Part shown: positions 24,589 through 38,116 of the stretch, one piece after another
Numbering within the stretch: position 1 is the first letter of the stretch
Layout: each line of letters opens with the position of its first letter
DNA from: Guyanagaster necrorhizus
Taxonomy: Eukaryota; Basidiomycota; Agaricomycetes; Agaricales; Physalacriaceae
Assembly (NCBI RefSeq): GCF_019112545.1
Contig: NW_025064886.1
Span: forward strand, 1,389,066 to 1,453,065
Direction: 5' to 3'
Length of the DNA: 64,000 bases
Program-made: the position numbers and the translations under genes
Notes under the pieces: model-generated
Database searches by the model: none
The model's input: the letters and a program-made list of their open reading frames with translations, nothing else
Told to the model about the DNA's origin: nothing

Positions 24589-25861
24589 CTTCTAGCCCAC
24601 AGAAGGAACTATATCTGAAACTGACTCTGAAAATATGCCTACATAGCATTCTGGAAAAGAAATGCAGCACCAATACCTGCCTTAACCTCCAATGGTAATT
24701 ATCAGAAATGATAGCAACCCTTGGGCTACAGGGTTTCAAAGACTAAGGCCTGACACATCAATCCTGCATGTTGAGTGAATGGACATCTTCAGCCACATTC
24801 ATATGGCAAAAACAACCCCCTCAACTGCACCCTCTGAGTCTAACATTGGATGCCATATCAGAAACTCTCTTGATGCTATTCAGATAGCTCTAAGGAATGG
24901 AAGTACCTTCTCAACCAATAGATATGAGTCTTTATATGTGACTCTCACAGGAAGTGAAGAAGATATCTCTGTTGAGCTTTATATTGGAAATGAGAGCATT
25001 GACAGCAAGGGAGGAAGAATAGATGTCATCAGAACTGATGACATATACTTTACAGATGACAGTGATAAGCACCAGTACTGGCAGGATGCTGCTAGAGCAG
25101 CTGACCAAATAGAATACTGTGTAGCTTATAAAACTGGCAGTATACAAATACTACTAAGCATATCACAATCAACTGATTCTATTGATCCAGTCCTCTCCTC
25201 AGAGGATGAAGTACAGTGAGATGACTCTCTTGCCAAGTACCTTGTGGAGCAGGCATGTATCAAATATAAAGAAGCCAGAGAAAATGCCCTTTTTGGGCAC
25301 TACCTTCAAAGGCAAGAAGCAGCAGACTGAAAGAGTGGCTCTGGGAGCACTTATACTAGCACACCTGATGTTGGAACTGAATCCAGTATCTCTGACTCTC
25401 TATTCTGGAAATCCAGTACCCCCAAGTCCAATCTATAGGCAATACCCTCTAAGAGTGTCATCTATGTAGATGATGTCCACTGAAGAGCATCACTTGATCT
25501 CAATAATGACTACCTGCTTTCTTATAGGACCGACTCAATTGCTGACACAGATGACATCCTGGATGATGGAGAATCTCTCAACAGTGGGATTAGAGAAGTC
25601 AGAGAGGATGAGGAGCATATCAACTCCACTGGAGATCTCTGATGAGTCCTGAATGGATGCATTGCATCTCTCTTCCTCAGATCCCAATTCTACTGAAACT
25701 TCTGCTGATATTGCAGAACAATGGTAGCAGAAGCAGCAAGGCATAATACTGAAGAGCAGCAGTGAAGGAGATCTCCTTCTCACTCTGGATCTGAAGATGT
25801 AGGATCCAGCAATCAGCAGCAGGCAGATAGCAGCTCAACTAGACATCCTGAACATCTATAA
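24589..25861 (+). pseudogene. Element B ORF1, second part
   Basis: This continues B ORF1 in the same frame as the membrane segment once element C is removed. It includes IRNSLDAIQIALRN (about 24860-24900), an open stretch 24779-25219, EDEEHINSTGDL (about 25604-25640) and a degraded FLN-EF-like block. It ends at TAA 25859-25861. This is one of the best supports that the membrane segment and the downstream blocks are one protein. Gag starts within its 3' end in the +1 frame. Confidence 0.7.
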
Positions 25862-27224
25862 CCCACATGACAGTTCTCTCCTCAAAGAGAATGAGGGAAC
25901 TGTAGACAGTAAGGCAGACAAAGAGGAGGATCTACCATCTGAATAGGCAAGCATATTCAAACAGCAGGTAACAGATGAAGAGCTAGCAGAAAGAGCATGA
26001 AGGGAGCATGAAGAAGAATTTTTACAGCTGTACCAGGAAGGTGCAGCCATACTATGGACAGATGACATCTGGTTGGCATTTCCCATAGAACAAAGATATA
26101 CTGTCACTGATAGAGTTGAGTGCACAGACATTCTTCAATGTGACTACTGAACAGGCTATTTTTATTTATAATAAAAGATATTTAGGATATCAACTAGCAC
26201 TACTCCTAGTATACAAGTCCAAGTATAATATAGGACTAATGCCATGGATGCCAAGTATTACACCCAGCTGAGCCATATATATAGCACCTTCAATCTGAAT
26301 GATATCCTCCTGATATATGTTTGTCACCTCAGCCATCTGCAGTACAGCATCTCAGCTTATGCAGAGCTGACCTAGGCCAAGAAACCCCTATCAGAACCCA
26401 TAGATACAGCCTGTGCACTGACCCTTCAGTAAACAGCCTCCACCTGATGAAGCCAAAGGAAGTGGGAAGGCACCAGAGGCACCAGAAGGAAATGACTCCA
26501 AAGCAGTAGAACTAGAGTTCACCATCTAAGATGGGTGTATCATGTGTAAGAAGGCACAGCCATCAGAGAGTCCTGTCACTGATGATGGCTCCCTCTATTC
26601 ATTCCCAGGATCTCTGACATCTTAGAATATTCCACCTGTTAGTGGGATCCTGAACCCAATAACAGTGCTTGCAGTGAATGCTGCCATCCTCACCTGCAGA
26701 CCAGATCTAATACAGAAACCATGCTCATTCAAGAGGGCATCTGATGATATAGATCACTTTCTAATTGACTGTGACTAATATTTCCAAGTATACTTCCTGT
26801 TCTTTATCCTTGACATATACAAGGTCAGATTCACCATCACATACTTCAAAGAGAAGATGAAAACATGGTGAGTGCTTCTTGCACTCACATTCTAGTTGAT
26901 TACATGACAACACTATTAATATCTCTCATAGCTGGTGTTCAAACAGATGGTGATCAACAAGTTCACTGACTCTGCCATCCAGGAAGTACATAAGTGAAAG
27001 ATAAAAGAATATAAGATAGGAGACAAGCCAGCCACCAAGTACTTCAATAAGCTGGAATGACTTGGAAAGCTCACCAGAGTTCATGATAATATTGTGGACA
27101 CTGAAAGGATGGTTGAGTATATGAAGATGAAGGCCTCTGTCTCCTATCTGAAGATAATCTCAGACATCAGACACAATATTCCAAAGGAATATGATATATG
27201 AAAGGTCTACATCATCACTATATA
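25800..27224 (+). pseudogene. gag: Element B gag, 5' part
   Basis: The frame includes YNPHDSSLLKENEG (about 25860-25900) and VTDEELAERA (about 25968-26000), close to the D gag. No clear ATG is visible, so the start is approximate. The capsid-like core runs to about 27220 and stops at the TA where pogo copy Tn1 is inserted. The following codons are found inverted at 38116 going down. Confidence 0.75.
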
Positions 27225-29619
27225 CAGTTGACTATCTCACAATACATGATGTCAAAATGCATAATTCTGACTTTGCATATGGATTGAGCTGGAATGCAGT
27301 TGGGAAGCAGAGAAATGGGCTAGAAATGCATATTGCATAATGCATATAGTTCTAGTTAGGAATATGCATTGTCAGATCAAGAATTATAGTAAGCTGATAT
27401 GACATTATGCATATATTAGAATAATAAAGAACATAATTTGTTTGTATGGACTATGACAAACACAAAAAAAAATTATTGTAAAGCAACACAGCCTATATCT
27501 CTATAAACATACCTTCTGAACCAACATGAAAACCATGTGCTAAACCTGGAAATCCATATGAGCATACAAAACAGAAGGAGAAAGTCCCAATGTACATATC
27601 ATCAGCTCAGCCTCCAAAGCAGATCTCCCACTCACACCTCACAACAGGAGACTGGCTCATAGTATTCAAACATGTTGATAACCATCCTTCCCATTGACAT
27701 GCTGACATTGTGGCATAATTTGCAAACTGAAAGGAAGGTGCACTGCTCTTTACCTAATCAACTCTTTCACAGAAACTAGCATCTTATACAAAAATTGAAC
27801 AGCATGCAAACAAGAACTCTAATGCACTATCATCCAAAAAGTCTTGTATTGTCACCTGACCTGATGTGGAGCATGCTGTTGCATCCTGGTATTAGAACAT
27901 GCAGCTCTAAGATGAGACTGTGACTGATGCAATATTGATAGAGAAGCAAAATCAGATTAAAAATCTGATGAATATTCTAAAGAATCAGTGTTTGAAAGGA
28001 GAGAGATGGTTGAGGTCATTCTGCAAGGCATGAAAGATTCAGGAGGTTCAGCAGCATGGAGAAGCAGGCTCAGTGGATATGATGGCAGTGGAAAAAGAAC
28101 ATGTGCATCTTCACAGCATTATGGTGAAATATGTGATACAGAACAGATGGAATATTGATGAATTCAGTCTTGTCATCTTTGCCATCTCAGATCATACTTT
28201 GGCATCTGGTCCTATAAGTGGATAAAAACAGAACAAGTTTCACATCATCATGTGTTTTACTGTGAATACAGATGGGAGTGAGCGAATGCCAGTTGTTTTC
28301 ATTGGCAAGTCAAAACAACTATGGTGTTTTAAGAAAAAGAGTCCAATGGCAATGAGATTCTATTATTGGAATAACAAAAAGGCCTGAATGATGAGTGAAA
28401 TATTTACAGAGTGGGTGAAGATATTTGATTTAAAGATGAAGAGGGAGATGTGGCAGATTCTACTAACCTTGGACAACTTTTGAGGGCATTCTATCACTTA
28501 TACACTCCATAACACAAAGCTGGAGTTCTTCAAGCCCAATATGACTCCATATGTTCAGCTGCTAGATGCTAGTATTATCTGCTGCTTCAAGGCACATTAT
28601 CAGAATGCCATATGTATCCATGCACTTAATCTTGATGATCTTGGAGAGTCTGAGATCTTCAAGCTTGATCTTCTTGAAGCTATGACTATTGCTCATGATG
28701 CTTGGGCAAATGTCAGCAGTGAAACAATAGCAAACTGCTGGAAACACACCAGTATAATGCCTGACAATGCATCTGAGTCACAGTCTACTACACTATCCAA
28801 TGATTTCTAAGATGCCTCACTCCTCAAGTCTGCATGGAATCTTGTTCATGACTTTGCCTCAACAGACAAATACATGCTTCCAGGGATCAAACAGGCATTG
28901 CAGGATCTGCTTGGAAACCAATATGCTGATGCTGACTGGCATCCTGCTCTTATGGCTGTTATAAATGCAGAGAACAATGTTGGTAAAGCACTGGAGGCAG
29001 TCAATCAGTTGGCTTCTTCATCACAGTCAAAAATAAACACATCTCCCACCCAAATTGCCCCCATTCAACAGCTCCAGACAGCAGAGATAATGTTGAAGGA
29101 CTATCTTGTCGAATTGAAACAATGAAATCACATGTTTGGTCCCATTCCAACTATTGAAGAGATAGTTAACTCTATTACAGAAGAGTATACTGAAGATCTT
29201 GAGGTGATGCCAATGGATGAGGAGATTGTTGCCATTGTCAAGCATAATATTGCAGTAGAAAATGGGGAAATAACTGTTATTGATGATGAGGAGGAAGAAG
29301 AGGAAGAGGAGGGTGAGAAAGAACAGACCTTGATAACTACAAGGGAAGGATTTGAGCTTATTCAAAAGCTGGAGGCATTTTGTATTTCACAAGGTGACTA
29401 GGGTGGATTAGTACCACAGCTGAGGAAGTTGAGAGGGGCATTATTCAAGGAGATGCATGAAAAGCTGACCCAAAAGCCACTGACAGCATTTTGGGGCAAT
29501 GATGATATTGTCACATAAAGTCACATATCACATCACATGCTATTTTGATTCTGCATAAATCTATAAATGCATACAGTTTTGGTGTCTCCCCACCATATGC
29601 ATTGTGAAATAGTCAACTG
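27225..29619 (+). mobile_element. Tn1: pogo/CENP-B-type DNA transposon (2395 bp)
   Basis: The terminal inverted repeats are about 23 bp (27225-27247 and 29597-29619), beginning CAGTTGACTAT, with 2 mismatches. Both ends are bordered by TA, the usual pogo/Tc1 target. It encodes one decayed transposase. It is nearly the same length as Tn2 (2386 bp); the 9-base difference fits a glutamate run shorter by three codons in Tn2. Its left flank is gag of element B but its right flank is the LTR of element E. The flanks are mismatched because of an inversion. Confidence 0.93.
27590..29518 (+). pseudogene. Tn1 transposase (DDE_1 / CENP-B-like)
   Basis: One frame runs from the ATG at 27590 to the TAA at 29516-29518. 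N-terminal DNA-binding region: KEGALLFT (about 27733) and GERWLRSFCKA (about 28000), typical of CENP-B/Tc5 helix-turn-helix domains. Catalytic region: NIDEF (about 28151), LTLDNF (about 28470) and TPYVQLLDASII (about 28544), so all three Asp are still visible. The C-terminal tail has an acidic Glu-rich run (about 29285-29315). Internal stops include TAA 28808 and TGA 29123. It is a cut-and-paste transposase by family; this copy is inactive. Confidence 0.88.
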
Positions 29620-30051
29620 TATATGATAAACAGCCTAGTCTTCTCACACTTCAGGAGATCAGCTGAGTTCAGTGATGCATATTCTGATCAGTGTGTCACA
29701 AGACCAAGAGGATTGGCTCAAGTATAGAATGATGTGAAAGTAAACTTTAGCTCAAAGCTAGAGATTACTAGCAAGAGTGAGCTGTCTTAAATACTGTACA
29801 AGTTGTATCTAAATATACTACTACTAATTGTGCATTGCTGAGTCTTTTGTGCCCATTGTCCTTAGATGTTAATGCTGTATATAAAAGAATAATTATGTGT
29901 TATCAAGCAATGCTGTTGCATTGAAAGACAATGACAGACTTGCCTAGTTGTAATGACTAAGCCTTATCCCACAATCTCAAGTGCTTGTTTTAGCACTCTG
30001 ACTAAGCATAAATAGGGTTTAATCCAGGAAAAGAATGAAAAAATTATAATA
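29620..30051 (-). repeat. Element E 3' LTR, larger piece
   Basis: On the minus strand it starts at 30051 with TA in place of TG/CA ends and reads to the TA at 29620-29621, where pogo DNA was inserted. The missing 30 bases are at 40505-40534, beyond Tn2. The polypurine tract is at 30052-30067 on the minus strand. Confidence 0.88.
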
Positions 30052-30084
30052 TTACCTCCTCCTTAAGATTATCATCCTGATGGC

Positions 30085-33000
30085 TTAATTTAGAGATAAT
30101 TTATAGTCTCATATAGTGTTGTCAGCATTCATTCTTCATTTATTCACTCACTGGTTGGACTCAGATCTGTAGCCTTTACAGCTGATCAGATAATCAACAG
30201 TTGTTATCATACACTCTCCTTTTGACTTGATTTTTTGGAGTTTGTGATTTAATACTTGATCGACTTCATAATGTTCTTCATCATCAATAAGATCTGGAGA
30301 AGGTGGTGGTGGTCATTCTTGGTTAGAGAAGGCTGATGCAACATATAGTGTCAGCAACATTTTATTAAAAACATCATAGACCTTCCATGTGGATAGAATT
30401 TGGAGTAGATATACTGATACCCTCATTTTTTTCTTGATGATAAAGAGGCCAGTATGTTTGTCACTGAGCTTGTGCTTTGGCCTGGGGAGATGAAGGTTGG
30501 ACATGTTGAGCTACACTTTATCATATGTGGAGTATTCATATGCTAGATAGTGATGTTTGTTATACTGGTGCTTCATGGTTAAGGCAGCTCTTTTGAGAGC
30601 TGTCTTTGTTTTTGTGTGGATCTTTGCTATGATAGTGGCAAAGTCTGCAGAAGCAGGTGTTGTGGTGTGGTGATGCCTTGTTTGAGTGATATATAGATGT
30701 CATCTGTAGTTGATGAAGAATGGTGTTTTGCTGGTAGTAGAATGTATGCAATTATTATATTGGAAGGCGGTGAGAGTCAGCCATTTCACCCAGTTGTCTT
30801 ATCAAAAATTTATAAAGAGACAAAGATATTTTTTGATCTTCTGATTGGCTTATTCTGTTTGGCCATCTGTTTGTGGATGATATGCTATAGATGCATTTCA
30901 TTTGATGTTTAAGAGGTATAAGTCATTGAGAAATTTGGACACAAATTGGGATCCTCTGTCAGAGATAATAACTTGAGGCATCCTGTATTTCATATAGACT
31001 TTGTCACATAAAATTTTTGCTCATCCTTCTGAAGTTAATTCAGTTAAACAAGCAATTGAGATGATTGCTTTTGAGAAGTGATTGACTATGATGATAATAG
31101 CATCATAGCTATTGTATTCTGATAATCCAGTGATGATATCAACAAAGATGTGGATCCATAGTGATGATGGGACCTCATTTGGATAAAACAGAGTGACTCT
31201 AGTCTGTATCAATGATTCACCCCATTGGCAGACTTCATGTGTCTTAACATATATAGTGATGTCATTACTCATTTTGGGCTACCAGTATTCTCATAGCATC
31301 AACTTCTTGGTTTTAGTGATGCCAGAGTGTCCAACAGTGGTGTGATCATGACAAGTGGTGATAATCTCACCATGGAGCCCTTGATCTCAGGAAATGTAGA
31401 TTTGCTCATTGTAATAAATTAAGTCTCCCTTCTTCATCATTCTTCAATTATGGTTTAGTGATGAAGCTATCTGTTAGTTCTATTTGTGACTATCATGAGT
31501 GGCACTCTTGATATGCTCATGGATTTCCTCCTCTGTTGGCATTATTATAGCCCTAAAGTGTTTGGACCATAATAATATTACTCCTTCATTATCTTATCCT
31601 CCTTAGTCATGATCTGCTCATCAGCTGAGGAGATCAGCTTTCTTGTTGGCTGTTCCTGCTTTGTGATAGAGAGTGTATTAGTACTGGCTGAGTTCAGTAA
31701 TCCATCTGGCTTGCTGGTGGTTTAGCTTTTGTGGTTGTCAGAAATATTAGAGATTCTAGTGATCTGTCCAGATCTTGAAAACCTCTGTGGCTCCAATTAA
31801 GTAGTGTCACCATTCTTCCAGTGTAAGCATAATGGCAAGCAGTTTCTTATCATAGATCTTATAGTTTCACTCAGTTACTGTGAGCATCTTGGATAGGAAT
31901 GCGACAGATCACCATTTGTTATCCTGTTCTTGAGACAGGACAGTGCTGATGGCTCCCTTACTTGAGTCAGCCTCCACTCAGAATTTCTCTTCCTGTGTTG
32001 AAATAGCAAAGATTACATCCTCAGCTAAACATCATTTTAGATCATCAAATGCTGTTTGTTGGAAAGGACCCCAGGTCCAGAGAGCATTGCTGGTCAACTG
32101 TATCATTGGTTGGACAATCTTGCTGTAATCTCAGATAAACTGTTGGTAGAAGTTTGTGAAGTCAAGGAAGGACTGCAACTCCTTCTTGACTGGCTCAGGC
32201 CATTCTGTTACCCCCACTACTTTGATGGAATCCATCCTGATGCTCCTCTCATTGATTATTACTCTGAGGTACTCAGTTTTAAGTACCTTGAATTTGCATT
32301 TTTCTGCCTTGAGAAACAGTTTATGCTTCCTCATAAGAGCTAGGACTTGTTGGATCAGTCTCCTATGCTCCTCCTTCATTTTTGAGATGATGAGGATGTT
32401 GTTGAGGTAGATAGTGACCTTCCCTGTAGAGATGAGGTCCTTGAATATGTCATTCATCATCCATTGAAAGGTTGCCAGAGAGTTGGTGAGCCCAAAGAAT
32501 ATGACTGTGGGTTCGAATAGGTCTTGATTTGTTCTGAATGCTGCCTTCTATTTGTCCCCTTCCTTGATCAGGATATTGTTATACCTCCAATAGATATTGA
32601 GCTTTATGTAGTATTTTGTGCTCCAGAGTTTGTCTATTAACTCCAAAATCAGTGATAGCAGATAACAATTTTTGATTGTCATTTCATTAAGTTTCTAGTA
32701 ATTCTGGACTAGTCAGAGTTTGCCATTCTTCTTCTTGATAAAGAAGAATGGTGACACTATGGGAGACTTTGATGGTCATATTCTCCCACTGGATAGATTC
32801 TCATCCAGGAACTTGTTGAGCTCCTGTTGTTTATTGTTTCTAAGAGGGTATATCTTGCAGTTGAGGTTTGCATTGGCATTTGGAATGAGCTTGATCATAT
32901 GATCTTATAGTTTGGGTTCAGGGAGCTCATCAAAGCTTTTCTTTTTGAACAGATCTTTAAAGTCTCATACCCACTCTGGCACTATCTCTTCAAATATCTT

Positions 33001-33978
33001 TTCCTGCTTCTGTTCATTAGCTTTAGCTGCTAGGTTATTGGCATGGTGAATGGCCTGGATGTGAAGCTCCCATTGGATGTCAATAGCAAGGATGGTTTCT
33101 CCATCCTCCATTTTCTCATCCCACTGATCTTTGGGATCCTCATTGGAAAGTTCAAATGGTAACTTCTGACATTTACACTGAGTGAACATTATCTTTCTGG
33201 TTTTTCAGTTGATTAGTGGGTTATGTCTAATCAGCCAGTCATATCTGAAAAAGACTTCTTTAGTTCTAAGGTCTATTACTGCAAAGTTGATCCATTCAGA
33301 GTGATCACCAATCTTGAGTCTTAGCTCAACAAATTTGGTGATCAAGCTGGCTTAGTTCTTTATCCTATCTGCATTATAGACTGGAATGGAAGCTGCCATG
33401 GCTTGAGTAGGAAGGTGATGTTTGATGACAAATGTATGGTTGATTGAGCTTCCAGTGCATCTACTGTCAATTAGAGCAGTCATAGCATGGGTTGTTCAGA
33501 ATGTGAGTGTTTTGATTTGGGCTCTGGCAATCAAGTCCCACTTAGGTGTTTTAGATCGATGGATAAATTTTTGTAGTCTTTGGAGTTTGTTGAGCCATTC
33601 TAGTGCTTGGCATCATTCAGTCTGCTTCATTCCTTCCACCATCTTATCAACTACTTTTTCAGCTCAGATTTTGTAAACCCAATTTTTAAGTATGGCTTTT
33701 GCCACAGCTTTATTTTTGGCATCTTTGATGACTCTCCAAGTCCATTTGGTGTCGAATAGTTTGAGTCAAGTAGTGGGGCTCACTGCCTCTGTTCAGCCCT
33801 GAGGCATTTGAGTCTTTTTTTTTGGTGATTCTTTAGTGTGCAGAGCAGGTAACTAGAATATATTTGAATGCATGGATAAGATTGGCATAGGAGTTACTAC
33901 AGAAATATTATTAGTCCAACTAGTGGCTATAGTTTGCACATCATGAAAGTCTTTGGCTGATCCAGTGAAATCACTCAC
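30085..33978 (-). pseudogene. pol: Element E pol
   Basis: It starts at the conserved gag-pol junction near 33978 and ends with TAA at 30087-30085. Visible domains: a spacer with the WTW-like block (about 33740), a protease region near 33430-33480, and RT near 32131-32760 with YLNN in place of YLDD (about 32397-32408). RNase H is at about 31600-32040, the integrase zinc finger and core at about 30880-31420, and a chromodomain-like end at about 30150-30270. Many stops, plus Asp-to-Asn changes at the RT catalytic site. Confidence 0.85.
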
Positions 33979-35879
33979 TGGTTGGCCCCATCTTTTACTT
34001 CTTTCACCTTCATTTCCTTGCTGAGTTCCTCTTTTTTCTTCTGTAAGTTGGCAATCTAGACCCTAATATCTTCACAAGTCTGTTTTTTCTTCAGGCAGTC
34101 CTTTACCATGTGGCTCTTTTGGCTGCAGTTGAAGCACTTACCCTTCTTCTTTATTCAGTCTATGTCCATTGGCTTTCTGGTTCCTGTGTAGATAGTTCCT
34201 GTTTCAGTTTTCTAGATCCCATAGGTGGGATCCATCAAGGGTCCCAATGATTTTCTGGTAGTTGTCTCTGACAGTTTGTTCTGGGTTAGCAGGGTCGATT
34301 TCTTAGGATAATCTTGAAGGGTCAATGATTCCACTTTCTGCCTTTGTTGCTTCTTGTACATTTTGATGATTCTTTCCTTCCACTTGTCATACTCTACTAG
34401 CATCAGAGCTCTGACACTGATTGCCAAGATCATTATAATGTATCAGAAGGGGACACCTCTCTTGAGAGCCTTGACTATCTGTCTGTTATTTGCTACATCA
34501 TCCTGAATTCTAGTGAGCTTGGCAAGTCATTCCAGCTTGTTGAAATAGTTTTTGGCCACCTTATCACCCATCTTATATTCCTTGATCTTCTGCTTGTGCA
34601 TTTCTTGCACTACCAGATCAATAAATTTGTCATATAGCATTTGTTTGAATACCAGCCATGAGAGATACTGGTAATGTTCTCAAGTCAATGATCAGAAGTT
34701 CAGAGAGATCAAGATCCACTATGTTTTAGCTTTCTCCTCAAGGTAAGAGGTGGCAAAAACCACTTTATTTATATTGGTGCTGAGATATCCAATATAGACT
34801 TCGAAATATTACTTGCAGTCGACCAGAAAGTGGTCGATATCATCAAATACCCTCTTAAAGGAGTGAGATTTACAAAGTAGATCTGGTCTGCATTGTAGAA
34901 TGGTGGCATTCTCAGGTAGTGCATCTATTGGATTGAGCCAGTCTGAGAAAGAGGGTTGACACCACTCATCAGGCAGGTGAGGAAATGAATGAAGTGAGTT
35001 ATCATCAGTGATTGGGCTTCCCTGCAGAAGGGCTTCCTTTTGGATGATAACTCTGTCTTTGACTGTGAATCCTAGTTGGACTGCCTCTATATCATCTTGG
35101 ACTGGTTCTTTTCCAGCCCTACTTCTGCTTGCTTTATCAGGTGGAGGTTGTGCACTTAGAACTCAGCTTCTTTTGTCAGTCCAAGGGTTTCAGTACAAAG
35201 TTGGTGAAGTTTTTAGCTGAGATTGGAATCGAGACAGCCAAGTTGCTATAGACCAGAAGGAAGGTGCAGAGTATGAGAATGTACTTTGGATTGATAGCAC
35301 TGTGTATACAGCTCATTTCGAGGTGATGGGAGGTGACCATAGTATTGGTCAGACTTAGAGTGAAGGTTGATACTTGGGTGGCATGTCAATTAGATTTTCA
35401 GGATGGTTTCTGTTATATTGTTGAGTAGCATATTTTGTTGCTTCATGTCTTAGAACTTTTGTTTATTCATTAGTTTCAGAATGCAAATATAGTTGTTCTA
35501 TTTGCAATGCCAACCAGTTGGCATCATGCTATAAGAAATTTATCTCCTTCTCATACAACTCCTGATACTCCTGCCCCCTTGTGTATCAGATTTCTTCTTC
35601 CAATGTCTCTTCATCTATGTCCTCATTCAGCCTGTAAGTGAGTTCCCCCTCTATATAGGATGGATCACTACTTTCAGTCTCCTCATCATCCTCAGCCTGG
35701 TCACCTTCCTCTTTCTTGAGGGGAAAAGTAATAGATGGGTCATAAAAACTCTCTATGCCCTCTTGCAGTCATACTGTGGATCCATTGTCCTGGCTGGGTA
35801 TTTGGTCCAGCAGTGGAGCCTGAAAAGTCTGAGGCATTAAGGTAGGTGAAAGTAGGCTGACTTCTGATATTGGAGTCAT
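33975..35879 (-). pseudogene. gag: Element E gag
   Basis: The proposed ATG at 35879 begins MTPISEVSLL, matching C (16444). An acidic region and ETLEEEI (about 35610) follow, in the frame +1 to ORF1. The capsid-like core is at about 34500-34900. The zinc knuckle CFNCSQKSHMVKDC is at about 34090-34135. The stop is TGA at 33977-33975. Several TGA and TAG stops are present. Confidence 0.8.
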
Positions 35880-37255
35880 ACCAGTTCTCTCTCATTGCTC
35901 TCACTGCCCCCATTTGCTTATAATAGAGCTGGACATTTCTTCAGTATCTGTCATCAAAGAGCTGCCTGACCACTTGGCTCCCAAAGAATCCTCAGAGGGC
36001 ATGGGTGAGGATGTGGGTAGTGCCAGAGACTCATAACCCATAGTGTCTGAGAACAGACTCATTATCACTGAATATAATGTCAGTGCTGGAGGTTCATCAG
36101 GGAGAGGAATATTGTGGGGTTGGAGAGTGCAGAGCAGTTCCTGAGACATGGTCCTGAGCTGGAGAAGAGACTCTGCCCTCCCTAGCTCAGGCTTCATTGG
36201 CAGTGAGGATTTCTGTATTTGCCCAGGCCTCTGGTGGGATTGGTGTCAGTGGTACTTGGTTTTCTGAAGACTGAGGCAGAGGCTGAGCAGTCTGCTCATA
36301 CCAGTGTGAGTACTGATATGACCTCTGGTCAGAGGCTATATCAGTTGGATACATCAGCCCTTTTCAATCAGGCTCTTTTGATGTTGCACTACTCCTCTCT
36401 GTGCTGCCAGTCATACTTGGCAGCCCTTTTTGCTTGCTCCTGAAGGAGGAGGCACTCCTCAAACTTGCTGTGGGGAGGCTGTGGGGTGTCCTGCTGTCTT
36501 TGCTTTTTCTGTTGAAGGGCATCATCATAGTTAAACAGGATGTTAAGGTCCCAGATGGAGAAGAGTCAGTGAATGGTTTTATTTTAGCTCTTCTGAATTC
36601 TTCACTCATTATTGAGTCAGTCTGAGGGAGTCCTCTCCATCCTACTGCTAGTTTCAACTGAGTTGTAGATAGAAGGGATGGCACTGTGAGGCTAGCTTCC
36701 AGGAGTTTGAGGTTGAAATCTTGCAGCCATCCAAGTGGGAATGAGGGAGTCTCTAGCATAGTCTGCAATCCCATGGGTTTGAGAAGTTCTGAAATGATTG
36801 GAGGAGGGAGACTGCTGAAAGAAATCCTTCAGGACACTTTCATCTTCATGGTCAGAGGGTGATCCTCAGACCCATGGGTTTCTGAATCCTGTGATGCAAG
36901 GGTCATAGTCTCTGCTGAGTCATCTGAAAGGGTATCAGTATCTTTTCTCCTCTTGAACATCTCCTTGATGCATGCTGCTAGACTCAGCTTTGGATAGGAG
37001 ACTTGTCAGAGGCCGATGGGACATTCTTTGGGATTCAGAGATGTCATAGAAAGAGAGGTCAAAGATTATATAGCAGAGGATCTGTCAAATATGTTAGGAC
37101 TTATTATAGTGTTGGATGGCCTAAGTGGTAATTGAGTGACATCTCTGACATAGCTGGATAATTACAAGTAAGCCTAAAAGCATTCCAATAATGAAAGCTA
37201 GGAGTTTGAAGAACTCTTGATCAAAGTTCAGGTCTGATAGAATGAGATTGGGCAT
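35740..37255 (-). pseudogene. Element E ORF1
   Basis: The ATG at 37255 gives MPNLILSDLNFDQEFFKLL followed by the hydrophobic segment ending LLVIIQLC. Downstream blocks include a WDLNILFNYDDAL-like sequence (about 36540) and FFGSQVVRQLFDDRY (from 35988). It ends at TGA 35742-35740, overlapping the gag start at 35879. Open shadow frames (36364-36774 and 35901-36197) lie in another frame. Confidence 0.65.
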
Positions 37256-37298
37256 TCAGTTTCCTCTGTGCTATAGTATATGAGAAAAGGGAAGATGA

Positions 37299-37312
37299 AG
37301 CTTTGAGCTAAT
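37299..37312 (-). other. Element E self-primer binding site
   Basis: On the minus strand ATTAGCTCAAAGCT follows the LTR. Its complement, AGCTTTGAGCTAA, matches the LTR segment at 37470-37482 (AGCTGTGAGCTAA) with one mismatch. Confidence 0.62.
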
Positions 37313-37774
37313 TGTTAGACCCAAGCATCACATGAACAGATACATGTGATAAACAGCCTAGTCTCCTCACACTTTAGGAGATCAGCTGAGTTCATTGATG
37401 TATATTCTGATTGGTGTATCACAAGGCCAAGAGGATTGGCTCAAGTATAAAATGGTGTGAAAGTAAACTTTAGCTCACAGCTAGGGATTACTAGTAAGAG
37501 TGAGTCATCTTAAATACTGTATAAGTCATATCTAAATATACTACTATTAATTGTGCATTGCTGAGTCTTTTATGCTCATTGTCTTTGAGTATTGATACTG
37601 TACATAAAAGAACAATTATGCATTGTCAGGCAATACTGTTGCATTGAAAGACAATGACAGACTTGGCTAGTTGTGATGACTAAGCCTTATCTCACAATCT
37701 CCAACACTTATCTTAGTGCTCTGACTAAGTATAAATAGAGGTTAATTCAGGAAAAGAATGGAAAAATCATAACA
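37313..37774 (-). repeat. Element E 5' LTR (462 bp)
   Basis: On the minus strand it starts TGTTATGATTTTTCCATTC and ends GGGTCTAACA. The length equals that of J (62266-62727). Flanking TSD at 37775-37779. Confidence 0.93.
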
Positions 37775-37779
37775 TCTGA

Positions 37780-38114
37780 GGGCTTCATCTTCTTTCTGTA
37801 ACTCAGCAATTTGCATCTGGATATCTTTCCTGATGCACTTCTTCTGTGGGCAGTTCTATGCCATGTGGCCTTTCTGGCCACAATTGAAGCACTTTTCCTT
37901 CTTCTTAAGTTGATCCATATTCATTGGCTTTCCTGTTCTGATGAAAGTGGTGTCTGTATCAGTTTTCTTCTCACTATATGAGGAAGTTAAAGATGAGCCA
38001 TCAGGCTTAGCAGGCATGATTGAGTTGAGAGAGATGGATTTTATGCCCTATGTCAGATGCTTCTGTCCTCCAGTCAAAGTGGTTTATTCTGTCTTTTGCC
38101 ACTATCTTTCTTTA
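37780..38114 (-). pseudogene. gag: Element B gag, middle part, inverted
   Basis: On the minus strand this begins YKER (38114 down), which continues the IITI of B gag at 27211-27222. It then carries a decayed zinc knuckle, CFNCGQKGHM (about 37860-37895), and KEDEA before the E insertion. It sits between Tn2 and element E. Its orientation is opposite to the rest of B, the main evidence for the inversion. It continues at 40540. Confidence 0.85.
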
Positions 38115-38116
38115 TA

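Larger units (their letters stand above)
29620..37774 (-). mobile_element. Element E: minus-strand gypsy element inside B gag, now inverted
   Basis: It reads from its 5' LTR (37774 down to 37313) through ORF1, gag and pol to a 3' LTR interrupted by Tn2. The 3' LTR is in two pieces: 432 bp here (29620-30051) and 30 bp at 40505-40534. Together they make 462 bp, the exact length of its 5' LTR. TSDs are TCAGA (minus-strand reading of 37775-37779) and TTAGA (40535-40539), differing by one C-to-T. Before the inversion it lay in the same orientation as B. Confidence 0.9.
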